A stretch of DNA of 13,520 nucleotides from Odoribacteraceae bacterium (GTDB lineage: Bacteria; Bacteroidota; Bacteroidia; Bacteroidales; Marinifilaceae). The position numbers and the translations under genes are program-made. Positions 1 through 7,058 of the stretch are shown in pieces (position 1 is the stretch's first letter; each line of letters begins with the position of its first letter). The stretch covers positions 1-13,520 of the forward strand of contig JAIRXZ010000130.1 of the NCBI GenBank assembly GCA_031267995.1, read 5' to 3'. Below the pieces are notes generated by a model that saw only the letters and a program-made list of their open reading frames with translations, ran no database searches and was not told the DNA's origin.

Positions 1-1
1 G

Positions 2-235
2 GACAACGTGGTATTGCAGCCATTGATTTACGGGGGAAGCGTGCACGCGCACCCACTGGAGGTGTTCCTGGTGATTTTGCTGGCTGGGAGCGCGGCGGGA
101 GTGGGGGGGATGGTGCTGGCTATCCCGGTCTACACGGTGGCGAGGGTGGTGGCGAGGGAGTTTTTCGGGGAGTACCGCGTGGTGCGGTCGTTGACGCGCG
201 GACTGGGGTCGCCCGGCGACGGGGGGGAGGGTTAG
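2..235 (+). CDS. AI-2E family transporter (PerM/YdiK-like), C-terminal fragment
   Basis: Only the last 77 codons are present; the gene begins before the window and the frame is open from base 2. The visible protein reads NVVLQPLIYGG, then HPLEVFLVILLAG, a glycine-rich hydrophobic stretch (GVGGMVLAIPVYTV) and a basic tail. This is the typical C-terminal end of AI-2E/PerM family multi-pass inner-membrane proteins, where a QP(L/I)I(Y/F) motif and HPLE precede the last membrane segments. Family members have been linked to export of autoinducer-2 or ion/proton exchange, but the substrate of this one cannot be inferred. The last residues (GLGSPGDGGEG) are a low-complexity glycine-rich tail encoded by a G-run. 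Its TAG stop overlaps the TAA stop of lon on the other strand by four bases (TTAG, 232-235). The family call is fairly certain; the function is not. Confidence 0.85.
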   Translation, partial: DNVVLQPLIYGGSVHAHPLEVFLVILLAGSAAGVGGMVLAIPVYTVARVVAREFFGEYRVVRSLTRGLGSPGDGGEG

Positions 236-248
236 TCGGGGGGGAGGG
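220..248 (+). repeat. 12-bp direct repeat forming a G-quadruplex motif across two stop codons
   Basis: The 12-mer CGGGGGGGAGGG occurs at 220-231 and again at 237-248, separated by five bases. Together they give four G-runs with loops of 1, 6 and 1 bases, which fits the standard G3+N1-7 rule for an intramolecular quadruplex on the plus strand. The spacer contains the overlapping stop codons of the permease gene (+) and lon (-). The motif is seen directly; any role in ending or protecting the permease transcript is inference. Confidence 0.6.
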
Positions 249-2658
249 CGATGGCGAGCGCCTGCGGGATGGTGCTAACGTAATGGATACGAAGCCCGCG
301 CGTGTGTTCTTTTTTAATCTCGTCGATGTCTTCACGGTTCTCGCGGCAGAGGATAATTTCCTTGATGCCGGCGCGTTTGGCGGCGAGGATTTTTTCGCGT
401 ATCCCGCCGACGGGGAGTATCTTGCCGCGGAGGGTGATCTCGCCCGTCATGGCGAGCGCTTTCTTGACGGGGCGGCCGGTGAGCGTGGAGGCGAGGGAGG
501 TGACGATGGTGATGCCGGCGGAGGGGCCGTCCTTGGGCACGGCGCCGGCGGGGACATGGATGTGTATGTCATGGGCGTTGATGTCGCGGGCGGCGGCGCC
601 GAGCTGGTCGGGATTGGCCTTGAGGTACTGGAGGGCGAGCGTCGCGGATTCCTTCATGATGTCGCCGAGGCTGCCGGTCATGGTGAGATTGCCTTTGCCG
701 GGGCTGGCGCTGGATTCGACGTGTAGTATCTCGCCGCCGACGGCCGTCCAGGCCAGGCCGGTGACGATGCCGGGGGGTTGATTGTCCTGGTAGCGTTCGC
801 GGGCGTGGATGGGGGTGCCGAGGATGCGTTGGGCGACGGTCGGGGGGACGCGGGTGATGCTGCCGGGATCGGTGGCGATGTCGCGGGCGGCGTGGCGGGC
901 GATCTTGGCGATGGCTTTGTCGAGGCCGCGCACGCCGGATTCGCGTGTATACTTGTCGATGATGGTGTCGATGGCCGCGTCGTTGATGGTCAGTTGCGCG
1001 GGCGCGAGGCCGTGGTTCTGGAGCTGGCGCGGGATGAGGTGTTTCTTGGCAATCTCCCTTTTCTCCTCGAGGAGGTAGCCGGTCATTTCGATGATCTCCA
1101 TGCGGTCGCGGAGGGGGGGGGCGATGGTGGAGAGGTCGTTGGCGGTGGCGATGAACATCACGCGGGAGAGGTCGTAATCCAGGTCGAGATAGTTGTCGTG
1201 AAAGGTGGTGTTCTGCTCGGGATCGAGCACTTCGAGGAGCGCGGATTGCGGGTCGCCCTGGTGGTCTTGCCTGATTTTGTCTATCTCGTCGAGGATGAAG
1301 ACGGGATTTGACGTCCCGGCTTTTTTAATTTCCCTGATCACGCGTCCCGGCATGGCGCCGATGTAGGTGCGGCGATGCCCGCGGATCTCCGCTTCGTCGT
1401 GGAGGCCGCCGAGGGATACGCGGGCGAGCTTCCTGCCAAGGGCGCGGGCAATGGATTTACCCAGAGAGGTTTTCCCCACTCCCGGAGGGCCGTAAAGGCA
1501 GAGGATGGGCGATTTCATGTTCTTCTTGAGCTTGATGACGGCGAGATGTTCGAGTATCCGCTCCTTGATTTTTTCCAGCCCGTAGTGGTCTTCGTCAAGC
1601 ACGCGGGCGGCGCGGCGGAGATCCAGATTGTCCTTGCTGTAATGCTCCCAGGGGAGTTCAATAAGTTCTTTAAGGTAGTTGTACTGAAGGGCGTAGTCGG
1701 GTGCAGATGGATTCTGTCGGGCAAGTTTGGCGAGTTCCTTGCGGAAGATCTCGGCCGTTTGCTTGCTCCACCTCTTTTTGGCGGCCGCCTCTTCAAGCTC
1801 GCGGGTGTCCTGGTCGACGGGGTTGCCGCCGAGTTCGTTCTGGATGGTTTTAATCTGCTGGTGGAGAAGATATTCGCGCTGCTGTTTGTCAATGTCAATC
1901 TTGACCTTTTGCTGTATGTCCTGCTTGAGGGCGAGAATACTCACGTGGCGGGCCAGAATTTCGAGCAGCGTGGTAGCCCGCGTCTTGAGGTTATCTATTT
2001 CGAGCAGTTCTTGCTTGGCGCGGTAATCGATATCATTGCTGGAAGAGATGAAGTTGATGAGGAAAAACATGCTCTCGATGTTCTTGAGCGCCATGGTGCT
2101 GACATTGTCGGGCATGTTCCCGGAAATCTGGATGATCTTGAGGGTAATCTCCTTGAGCGACTCGGTAATGGCGTCATACTCGCGGTCGTCGACGGGCGGT
2201 CGCTCCTCCTGCTTGGGGGTGATTTTGCCGACGTGGTAAGGCTCGTCGTAAAGCACGTCGTCGAGGATAAAGCGCTTCTTTCCCTGGAGGATAGCGGTGG
2301 TGGTTTTGTCGGGCATCTCCAGGAGCTTGAGGACAGACGCAATGGTGCCGGTGTGGTAGAGATCGGGCTGGGTGGGATTTTCCGTTTGTGTATCGCGCTG
2401 GGCGATAACGCCGATGAGCGTACCTTGTTTGTACGCGTCGCGGACGAGGCGGAGCGATTTTTCGCGGCCGATGTTGATGGGGATGATGACGCCGGGGAAA
2501 AGAACGGTATTGCGGAGGGGGAGCACGGGGACGGTGTCGGGAAGTGGCGGATGTTCAGCGGCTTGGTCGACCTCCTCGCCGGTAATGGGGAGAAACTCTT
2601 GGCTGTCGCCGGGTGTGCTTTCCATGACAAGGTTGCTAATTATTTCGTCGTTGGTCAT
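232..2658 (-). CDS. lon: ATP-dependent Lon protease (endopeptidase La)
   Basis: An 808-residue cytoplasmic AAA+ serine protease that unfolds and degrades damaged or regulatory proteins as a homohexamer. The N-terminal substrate-binding (LAN) domain starts near residue 42 (VPVLPLRNTVLFPGVIIP). A coiled-coil region follows at about 250-310 (REYLLHQQIKTIQNELG). In the AAA+ domain, Walker A is GPPGVGKTS at 390-398, Walker B is VFILDEID at 453-460, and the arginine-containing LRDRMEII segment is near 516-523. The protease domain carries the catalytic dyad: Ser713 in PKDGPSAG and Lys756 in GGIREKILAA. Their 43-residue spacing equals that of E. coli Lon (Ser679/Lys722). Length is normal for the family. 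The ATG at 2656-2658 has an A-rich leader and no clear Shine-Dalgarno. The frame contains a C9 tract (G9 at 1113-1121 on the plus strand) encoding Ala-Pro-Pro. It is divergent from the GlmU-like gene, and its stop overlaps the permease stop. Confidence 0.98.
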   Translation of the reverse strand: MTNDEIISNLVMESTPGDSQEFLPITGEEVDQAAEHPPLPDTVPVLPLRNTVLFPGVIIPINIGREKSLRLVRDAYKQGTLIGVIAQRDTQTENPTQPDLYHTGTIASVLKLLEMPDKTTTAILQGKKRFILDDVLYDEPYHVGKITPKQEERPPVDDREYDAITESLKEITLKIIQISGNMPDNVSTMALKNIESMFFLINFISSSNDIDYRAKQELLEIDNLKTRATTLLEILARHVSILALKQDIQQKVKIDIDKQQREYLLHQQIKTIQNELGGNPVDQDTRELEEAAAKKRWSKQTAEIFRKELAKLARQNPSAPDYALQYNYLKELIELPWEHYSKDNLDLRRAARVLDEDHYGLEKIKERILEHLAVIKLKKNMKSPILCLYGPPGVGKTSLGKSIARALGRKLARVSLGGLHDEAEIRGHRRTYIGAMPGRVIREIKKAGTSNPVFILDEIDKIRQDHQGDPQSALLEVLDPEQNTTFHDNYLDLDYDLSRVMFIATANDLSTIAPPLRDRMEIIEMTGYLLEEKREIAKKHLIPRQLQNHGLAPAQLTINDAAIDTIIDKYTRESGVRGLDKAIAKIARHAARDIATDPGSITRVPPTVAQRILGTPIHARERYQDNQPPGIVTGLAWTAVGGEILHVESSASPGKGNLTMTGSLGDIMKESATLALQYLKANPDQLGAAARDINAHDIHIHVPAGAVPKDGPSAGITIVTSLASTLTGRPVKKALAMTGEITLRGKILPVGGIREKILAAKRAGIKEIILCRENREDIDEIKKEHTRGLRIHYVSTIPQALAIALPPD

Positions 2659-2734
2659 TGTTGCCTGTTGTTTTTGGTTTCTTTTGCTGTCATTTTGTCA
2701 ATGATTGCCGCCTGTGGCGGGGTGTTCGGGGTCG

Positions 2735-2750
2735 GGCAATTCCTGTGCCA
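2735..2750 (-). promoter_or_regulatory. sigma-54-like promoter candidate for lon
   Basis: On the minus strand this reads TGGCACAGGAATTGCC. It matches the RpoN -24/-12 pattern TGGCAC-N5-TTGC, including the GG-N10-GC spacing. The predicted start would lie near 2724, giving lon a leader of about 65 bases. A partly overlapping AATCTTTG (2749-2756) resembles the Bacteroidota -7 box but has no -33 box at the right distance. No upstream activator site can be recognised. Confidence 0.4.
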
Positions 2751-2795
2751 AAGATTTTTCGGGGCGACGGGGAGGGTAGATGGCGGCGCGTTTGT

Positions 2796-2803
2796 TACTT
2801 TCG
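2796..2803 (+). promoter_or_regulatory. Bacteroidota -7 box (TACTTTCG) ahead of the GlmU-like gene
   Basis: TACTTTCG followed by CGG fits the TAnnTTYGCGR pattern shared with the rpmE2, ABC-F and bamD promoters in this window. It lies 23 bases before the chosen ATG. The expected -33 TTTG is absent at the 19-base distance, so this is a partial match. Confidence 0.35.
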
Positions 2804-2826
2804 CGGACTTTATTGCTTGTACGCGT

Positions 2827-3999
2827 ATGATATTATTTGATGATTCGAGTTGGAGGACATTGCGCCCGCTGACGTTGACGCGCCCGGTGGGGTGCCTGAG
2901 GGTGGGGATCTTGACGATCGGGGAGAAGTGGGCGAGGAGGCTGGGCGAGGCGGTGTCGTACAAAACGCGGCCGAGCCTCGCGGAGCTTTTCCCCGCCTTG
3001 CCGGGAGCGTCGCGCCTGTGGGTGAACGGATCGGTGTGCCCGACGGACGAGTTGACCGCCGCGGTGTCGGGATTGCGCGGCGGCGAGGCGTTGCTGGCGG
3101 GCGAGGTGCCGGTGGCTCTCCGCGAGCGGGAAGGGGCGCCGCTGGAAAGCTGGGAAGGGGTGCCGGCCGGTTTCGCACGCCGGACGTACAGCGGCGCGGT
3201 GACGAGAATCGAATATCCTTACCAGCTATTTGCCTGTAACGGAGCGGAGATAGCGCGGGACTTCGAGTTGTTAACGGCGGGTCGGCCGAGCGCACCATTG
3301 GGCGACGGAGTGCAAGTGCGGGGCAATTTTCCGGTATTCGCGGAGGAGGGAGCGATGTTGCGCGACTGCCTGATTAATACCGCGGATGGGCCGGTATACC
3401 TCGGCCGGGGGGCGGAGATCATGGAAGGCTCGCTGGTACGCGGCCCGGCGGCGTTGTGCGATTACGCGGCGCTGCGGATGGGTGCGCGGGTGTACGGGGC
3501 GACGACGTTAGGCCCTTTTTGCAAGTGCGGCGGCGAGTTGGACAATGTCGTATTTGCCGGATTTTCAAGCAAGGCGCACGAGGGCTTCCTCGGTCATTCG
3601 GTGGTGGGGGAGTGGTGCAACGTGGGGGCGGGGACGTCCGTCTCCAACCTGAAAAACTCGTACGGGGAGGTGAAATTGTGGGATTACGCTCGCGCCCGCT
3701 TCCGGGCTACCGGCTTGCAGTTCTGCGGCTTAATCATGGGCGACCATTCGAAGCTGGGGATCAACATGATGATCAACACCGGCACGGTGGTGGGGGTATC
3801 GGCGAACCTGTACGGTAGCGGTTTCCCCCGGAACTTCATCCCCTCCTTTGCCTGGGGCGGCGCCGCCGGTTTTCAGCGGCAAAGTTTCTCGTGTTTCGCG
3901 GAGATCGCCCGCGCGGCAATGGCTCGTCGCGACATGCCGCTCGAGGACGCGCAGTCGCGGCTGCTGGCCTTTTTGTACGAGCACCCGGACGGGGAGTGA
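2827..3999 (+). CDS. GlmU-like bifunctional UDP-GlcNAc diphosphorylase / GlcN-1-P acetyltransferase (Bacteroidota type)
   Basis: A 390-residue protein of the alternative GlmU family found in Bacteroidota, which is thought to replace classical GlmU in making UDP-N-acetylglucosamine for peptidoglycan and lipid A. The N-terminus is characteristic: ILFDD (2-6), then RPLTLTRPVGCLRVGILTI (13-31) and EKW, matching the family's LLPLTFTRPVAEIRVGILTI-type start. This half corresponds to the nucleotidyltransferase domain. From about residue 185 there are hexapeptide left-handed beta-helix turns (PVYLGRGAEIMEGSLV, then AALRMGARVYGATTLGP). The conserved KAHEGFLGHSVVGEWCNVGAGT core (249-270) and SNLKN follow. 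The frame is open upstream to 1375 only because it runs antisense to lon. The ATG at 2827 fits the family N-terminus and the promoter box at 2796. A short SD is not visible. The gene is divergent from lon and convergent with rpmE2. The family call is strong; enzyme activity is inferred. Confidence 0.9.
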   Translation: MILFDDSSWRTLRPLTLTRPVGCLRVGILTIGEKWARRLGEAVSYKTRPSLAELFPALPGASRLWVNGSVCPTDELTAAVSGLRGGEALLAGEVPVALREREGAPLESWEGVPAGFARRTYSGAVTRIEYPYQLFACNGAEIARDFELLTAGRPSAPLGDGVQVRGNFPVFAEEGAMLRDCLINTADGPVYLGRGAEIMEGSLVRGPAALCDYAALRMGARVYGATTLGPFCKCGGELDNVVFAGFSSKAHEGFLGHSVVGEWCNVGAGTSVSNLKNSYGEVKLWDYARARFRATGLQFCGLIMGDHSKLGINMMINTGTVVGVSANLYGSGFPRNFIPSFAWGGAAGFQRQSFSCFAEIARAAMARRDMPLEDAQSRLLAFLYEHPDGE

Positions 4000-4027
4000 A
4001 AAAAAGAACCGCCTCGAAAAGCGGTTC
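3999..4027 (-). terminator. rho-independent terminator of rpmE2
   Basis: On the minus strand the arms GAACCGC and GCGGTTC (4021-4027 and 4006-4012) close an 8-base loop. A run of seven T follows, ending at base 3999. On the plus strand the hairpin is followed by C, not T, so it fits rpmE2 rather than the GlmU-like gene. The T-run reaches the last base of the GlmU-like TGA stop codon. Confidence 0.85.
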
Positions 4028-4053
4028 CCCCTCTGTCTCTCCCGATGTCGGGA

Positions 4054-4317
4054 TTATTTTTTCCGGCTGTCCATGTGCGTTTTATAGCGATTCATGAACT
4101 TATCCACGCGTCCGGCGGTGTCGATCAACTTGACCTTTCCGGTGTAGAACGGGTGGGAGGAGTCCGAGATCTCCATTTTGATCAGCGGGTACTCGACACC
4201 GTCGATCTCGATGGTCTCTTTGGTGGCGGCAGCCGATTTCGTGATGGTGGTGACGCCGTTTGACATGTCTTTGAACACCACTAATCTGTAGTTTTCAGGA
4301 TGTAGACCCTTTTTCAT
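4054..4317 (-). CDS. rpmE2: 50S ribosomal protein L31, type B
   Basis: An 87-residue large-subunit ribosomal protein that helps bridge the 50S and 30S subunits. It begins MKKGLHPENYRLVVFKD and contains SSHPFYTGK (53-61) followed by IDTAGRVDKF, the signature of L31. It has no cysteines, so it lacks the zinc-binding CxxC of the type A form and belongs to type B. In organisms with both forms, the zinc-free one is often induced by zinc limitation. Here it has a strong housekeeping-type promoter (4360-4390) and no visible Zur operator, so it may be the only L31. The leader of about 35 bases is A-rich without a Shine-Dalgarno. The gene is monocistronic with its own terminator. It is convergent with the GlmU-like gene (54-base gap) and divergent from the S8 peptidase. 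Confidence 0.97.
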   Translation of the reverse strand: MKKGLHPENYRLVVFKDMSNGVTTITKSAAATKETIEIDGVEYPLIKMEISDSSHPFYTGKVKLIDTAGRVDKFMNRYKTHMDSRKK

Positions 4318-4359
4318 GTGTTATCTATTTTAATGGATTATTTCGTTTTAACGATGCCG

Positions 4360-4390
4360 CGAAGATAGTTCATTCACTGTTAATGCCAAA
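4360..4390 (-). promoter_or_regulatory. Bacteroidota housekeeping promoter of rpmE2
   Basis: On the minus strand TTTG (4387-4390) and TATCTTCG (4360-4367) are separated by exactly 19 bases. This is the spacing of the Bacteroidota primary sigma consensus TTTG-N19-TAnnTTTG, with one substitution (T to C) in the -7 box. It continues as CGCGG, like the other promoters here. The ATG is about 43 bases downstream of the box. Confidence 0.8.
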
Positions 4391-4510
4391 GAAATGGAGG
4401 TTTTTTTTCGCGTTTTCGCTCGCGCGCGCGTTCAAAGATTTATTCGCCGTTTTTTGCCCGCTGTTCGTTTCGATTGAGTACATTTACCCCATCTTTTAAA
4501 AAATTGTCGT

Positions 4511-6976
4511 ATGAGGCGTTATTTTTTAATATGGGCGCTGTGCCTGGGGTGTCAGCACCAGCCGTTGGACTTCGCCCCGGAGCCTGAGGCCGTGCACGTT
4601 GCAGAGACGTTGGAAGGATGGGCGCGGGTGAAGCTCTGCGACACGCTTCCGCGCGCGATAAGCCGGGCGGGAGGCGTGGAGACGGGCATCCCCGACCTGG
4701 ATCAGGTGGCGCGGGCGTATGGCGCGACGCGCGTGGAGCGGGTTTTTTCCGACGGGGGCAAGTTCCGCGAACGCCGCCGCGCCGCCGGCCTGCATCTGTG
4801 GTACGATTTTTATTTCGGCACGTCGCAACCGATAACGCGGGCAATTTCAGATCTTTCCGACTTGCCGTTCGTGGAGGTTGTGGAGCGTATTCCCGTTTTC
4901 CGTCGCCAGTCGTCGTCGGCGCCTCAACTTTTCCCGCGCCCGCCCGCCACGCGCGACGGGGAGCCGGATTACCCGTTTGACGATCCCGAACTGCACCGGC
5001 AGCACCATTACCAGAACTTCGGACTACTCCCCAATTCCGTGCCGGGCGCTGATATTAACCTATTTGCAGCCTGGAACGTGACGCGTGGCGATCCCGGCAT
5101 CGTGGTGGCGGTGATCGACGATGGTATTGATATTCACCACCCCGACCTTGCCGCCAACATCTGGGTGAACGAGGCGGAACGGGATGGCGCGCCAGGCGTG
5201 GATGACGACGGAAACGGCTATATTGATGACATTTACGGTTGGCGTTTCGACTATTTTAGCGTCTCGGACACGCTGTGGGGAGGCGGGGAGATTATCCCGA
5301 TGGATCACGGCACCCATTGTGCGGGAATCATCGCGGCCGTTAACAACAATGGCATAGGCGGTTGCGGCGTGGCTGGTGGCGGCGGCCTGGGCGACGGCGC
5401 GCGGCTGATGAGTTGCCAGACGTTTGTCCCCGACTCGACGGGCGATCCATTCTCCGACAGCCGATCGGGGCGAAAAGCGGACGAGGCCTGGCTCTACGCC
5501 GCTGATAACGGGGCAATTATCGCCTCGTGCAGCTTCAGCAGCGAGAGCCTGTCGGCCTCTTACCAGGCCGCTCTCGACTATTTTATAGAGAACGCGGGAG
5601 TAGCCCTCGACGGTTCCCAATACGCGCCCATGCGGGGAGGGATAGTCATCTGCGCCGCAGGAAATTACGCCAACGAGATACCGCGCTATCCGGGGGCTTA
5701 CGCGCGCTGCCTCTCGGTCGCGTACGTTACCTCCAATTTCGTGATCTCCTCCAACGCCAGCTACGGCGATTGGGTCAATCTCGTGGCTCCTGGCGGGTCG
5801 TCAAGCTCAACTTTTGGCAGCGGCGGCATCGGTGGCGTTTTCAGTACCATCGCCACGGGCAGTACGAACGGCATTTCAGACGGTTACGGTTACAAGTCGG
5901 GTTCTTCCATGGCCACCCCTCACGTGGCGGGCATTGCGGCTCTTGTCATTGCCAAATTCGGCAGCCCGCAGCCCGGATTTATTGCCGATTCATTGAAGGC
6001 GAGGCTACTGCGGGGGGTGCGACCGGTGGAGCAGTACAATCTTCCCAAGTATCATGGAAAAATGGGGACGGGATTGGTTGACGCCCTGCTCGCGCTGAAG
6101 TCCGACGAAGGGCGACGACCGGAGACGCCGCCGCTGCCGGAGGTGTCGTGGCGCACCAACTCCGTCGACATCGGCTGGGTGGTTACGCGGGATCAAAATT
6201 ATCTCCCCGCCGCGCGTTTTCAGGTGTTTTGGAGCTTGTCGTCCTTGCAGGGTTTCGACCCGGAGGCGCCCGGCGAGGGGGTGAATGTCATCACGTTGGA
6301 GAATAGTCTTGCCGTCGGGGACACCCTGCGCGCGACGATTGGCGACATCCCGGAACGCACGCAATATTACCTGTCGGTGGTTGCCGTTGACGAGTATGGC
6401 AACTATTCGCTCCCGCGCTTTTTTGCCGGGAGAACGCTGGACAACACGGCGCCTACCCGCCGCACCGATGTCCCGTTCCAATTTTACTTTGAACGGCATG
6501 AGCCACTGACGATTGATCTCGCCAACTACTTCTCGGACACCGCCGATGATTCGCTGCGGTATGCCGCCGTCAGCACGGACGTGGAGGTGCTGTTCGTGAG
6601 CCTGGCGGGGGGGAGCCGGCTGACTTTTCGCCCCGTCGCCGACGGGTTTTGCCGCGTGCGGGTTAGCGCGACCGATAATTTTGGCGCGCGGGCGTACGCG
6701 GAGTTTGTTATCATGGTGAGGGCGAGCACGCTGGATGCCGATTTTTATCCCAATCCGGTGGTGGATAGCCTCCACGTCCGCATGGGGAAGGAGGTGGAGG
6801 GGCAGAAGAGGGTGCGCGTGTATAATTCGGTTGGCGTGAAGGTGCTGGATGCCATCGTGTTTGTCCGTCCGTTCGCGCCCGGCGCCCTGGATCTTTCTGC
6901 ATTGAGTGGCGGCGCGTACATCGTCGTGCTGGAGCACAATAATAAGGAGATACGGCAGGGCATCGTGAAGTATTGA
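4511..6976 (+). CDS. secreted S8 (subtilisin-like) serine peptidase with T9SS C-terminal sorting domain
   Basis: An 821-residue exported protease. A short Sec signal (MRRYFLIWALCLGC) precedes an N-terminal prodomain-like region (about 20-135). The S8 catalytic domain spans about 175-530. Its triad is Asp203 (AVIDDGIDIHHPDL), His266 (DHGTHCAG) and Ser466 (SGSSMATPHVAG), with the oxyanion Asn385 in CAAGNYANE. A DDDGNGYIDDIYG segment (231-243) is typical of S8 proteins with bound calcium. A fibronectin type III-like domain (about 545-640) and a cadherin/Ig-like domain (about 650-736) follow. The last 80 residues are a type A T9SS sorting domain: DFYPNPVVDSLHV (744-756), VRVYNSVGVKVLD, LDLSALSGGAYIVVLE and a lysine near the end. 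It therefore probably reaches the cell surface or medium. Cys14 could be a lipidation site, but the -3 residue is Cys, not the usual Leu. The leader holds a weak TACATTTA box at 4479 with TTTG 22 bases upstream. No terminator with a T-run follows; the hairpin array at 7059-7389 lies downstream. Confidence 0.95.
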   Translation: MRRYFLIWALCLGCQHQPLDFAPEPEAVHVAETLEGWARVKLCDTLPRAISRAGGVETGIPDLDQVARAYGATRVERVFSDGGKFRERRRAAGLHLWYDFYFGTSQPITRAISDLSDLPFVEVVERIPVFRRQSSSAPQLFPRPPATRDGEPDYPFDDPELHRQHHYQNFGLLPNSVPGADINLFAAWNVTRGDPGIVVAVIDDGIDIHHPDLAANIWVNEAERDGAPGVDDDGNGYIDDIYGWRFDYFSVSDTLWGGGEIIPMDHGTHCAGIIAAVNNNGIGGCGVAGGGGLGDGARLMSCQTFVPDSTGDPFSDSRSGRKADEAWLYAADNGAIIASCSFSSESLSASYQAALDYFIENAGVALDGSQYAPMRGGIVICAAGNYANEIPRYPGAYARCLSVAYVTSNFVISSNASYGDWVNLVAPGGSSSSTFGSGGIGGVFSTIATGSTNGISDGYGYKSGSSMATPHVAGIAALVIAKFGSPQPGFIADSLKARLLRGVRPVEQYNLPKYHGKMGTGLVDALLALKSDEGRRPETPPLPEVSWRTNSVDIGWVVTRDQNYLPAARFQVFWSLSSLQGFDPEAPGEGVNVITLENSLAVGDTLRATIGDIPERTQYYLSVVAVDEYGNYSLPRFFAGRTLDNTAPTRRTDVPFQFYFERHEPLTIDLANYFSDTADDSLRYAAVSTDVEVLFVSLAGGSRLTFRPVADGFCRVRVSATDNFGARAYAEFVIMVRASTLDADFYPNPVVDSLHVRMGKEVEGQKRVRVYNSVGVKVLDAIVFVRPFAPGALDLSALSGGAYIVVLEHNNKEIRQGIVKY

Positions 6977-7058
6977 GCGCGTCGCGGGGTGATGCACGGG
7001 GCGCGGGTACGGCGAGGGAGGTGAGTTGTTCGCCGATTGCCCTTCACCGGCTGTTGAC

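Noticed and set aside
283..1311. Plus-strand frames rich in Gly, Ala, Asp and Val opposite lon
   Set aside because: They are shadows of lon codons on the complementary strand, with low-complexity composition and no domain.
2749..2756. AATCTTTG as a standard -7 box for lon
   Set aside because: One mismatch to TAnnTTTG, no TTTG at the 19-base distance, and it lacks the CGCGR extension. I kept the overlapping sigma-54-like match as the better candidate.
1375..2826. Long plus-strand open frame running into the GlmU-like gene
   Set aside because: It is antisense to the well-supported lon gene and has no recognisable protein. High GC keeps stops rare. The real protein starts at 2827, where the family N-terminus begins.
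4479..4486. TACATTTA as the S8 peptidase promoter
   Set aside because: The final G is missing and the nearest TTTG is 22 bases upstream instead of 19, so it is too weak to list as a feature.
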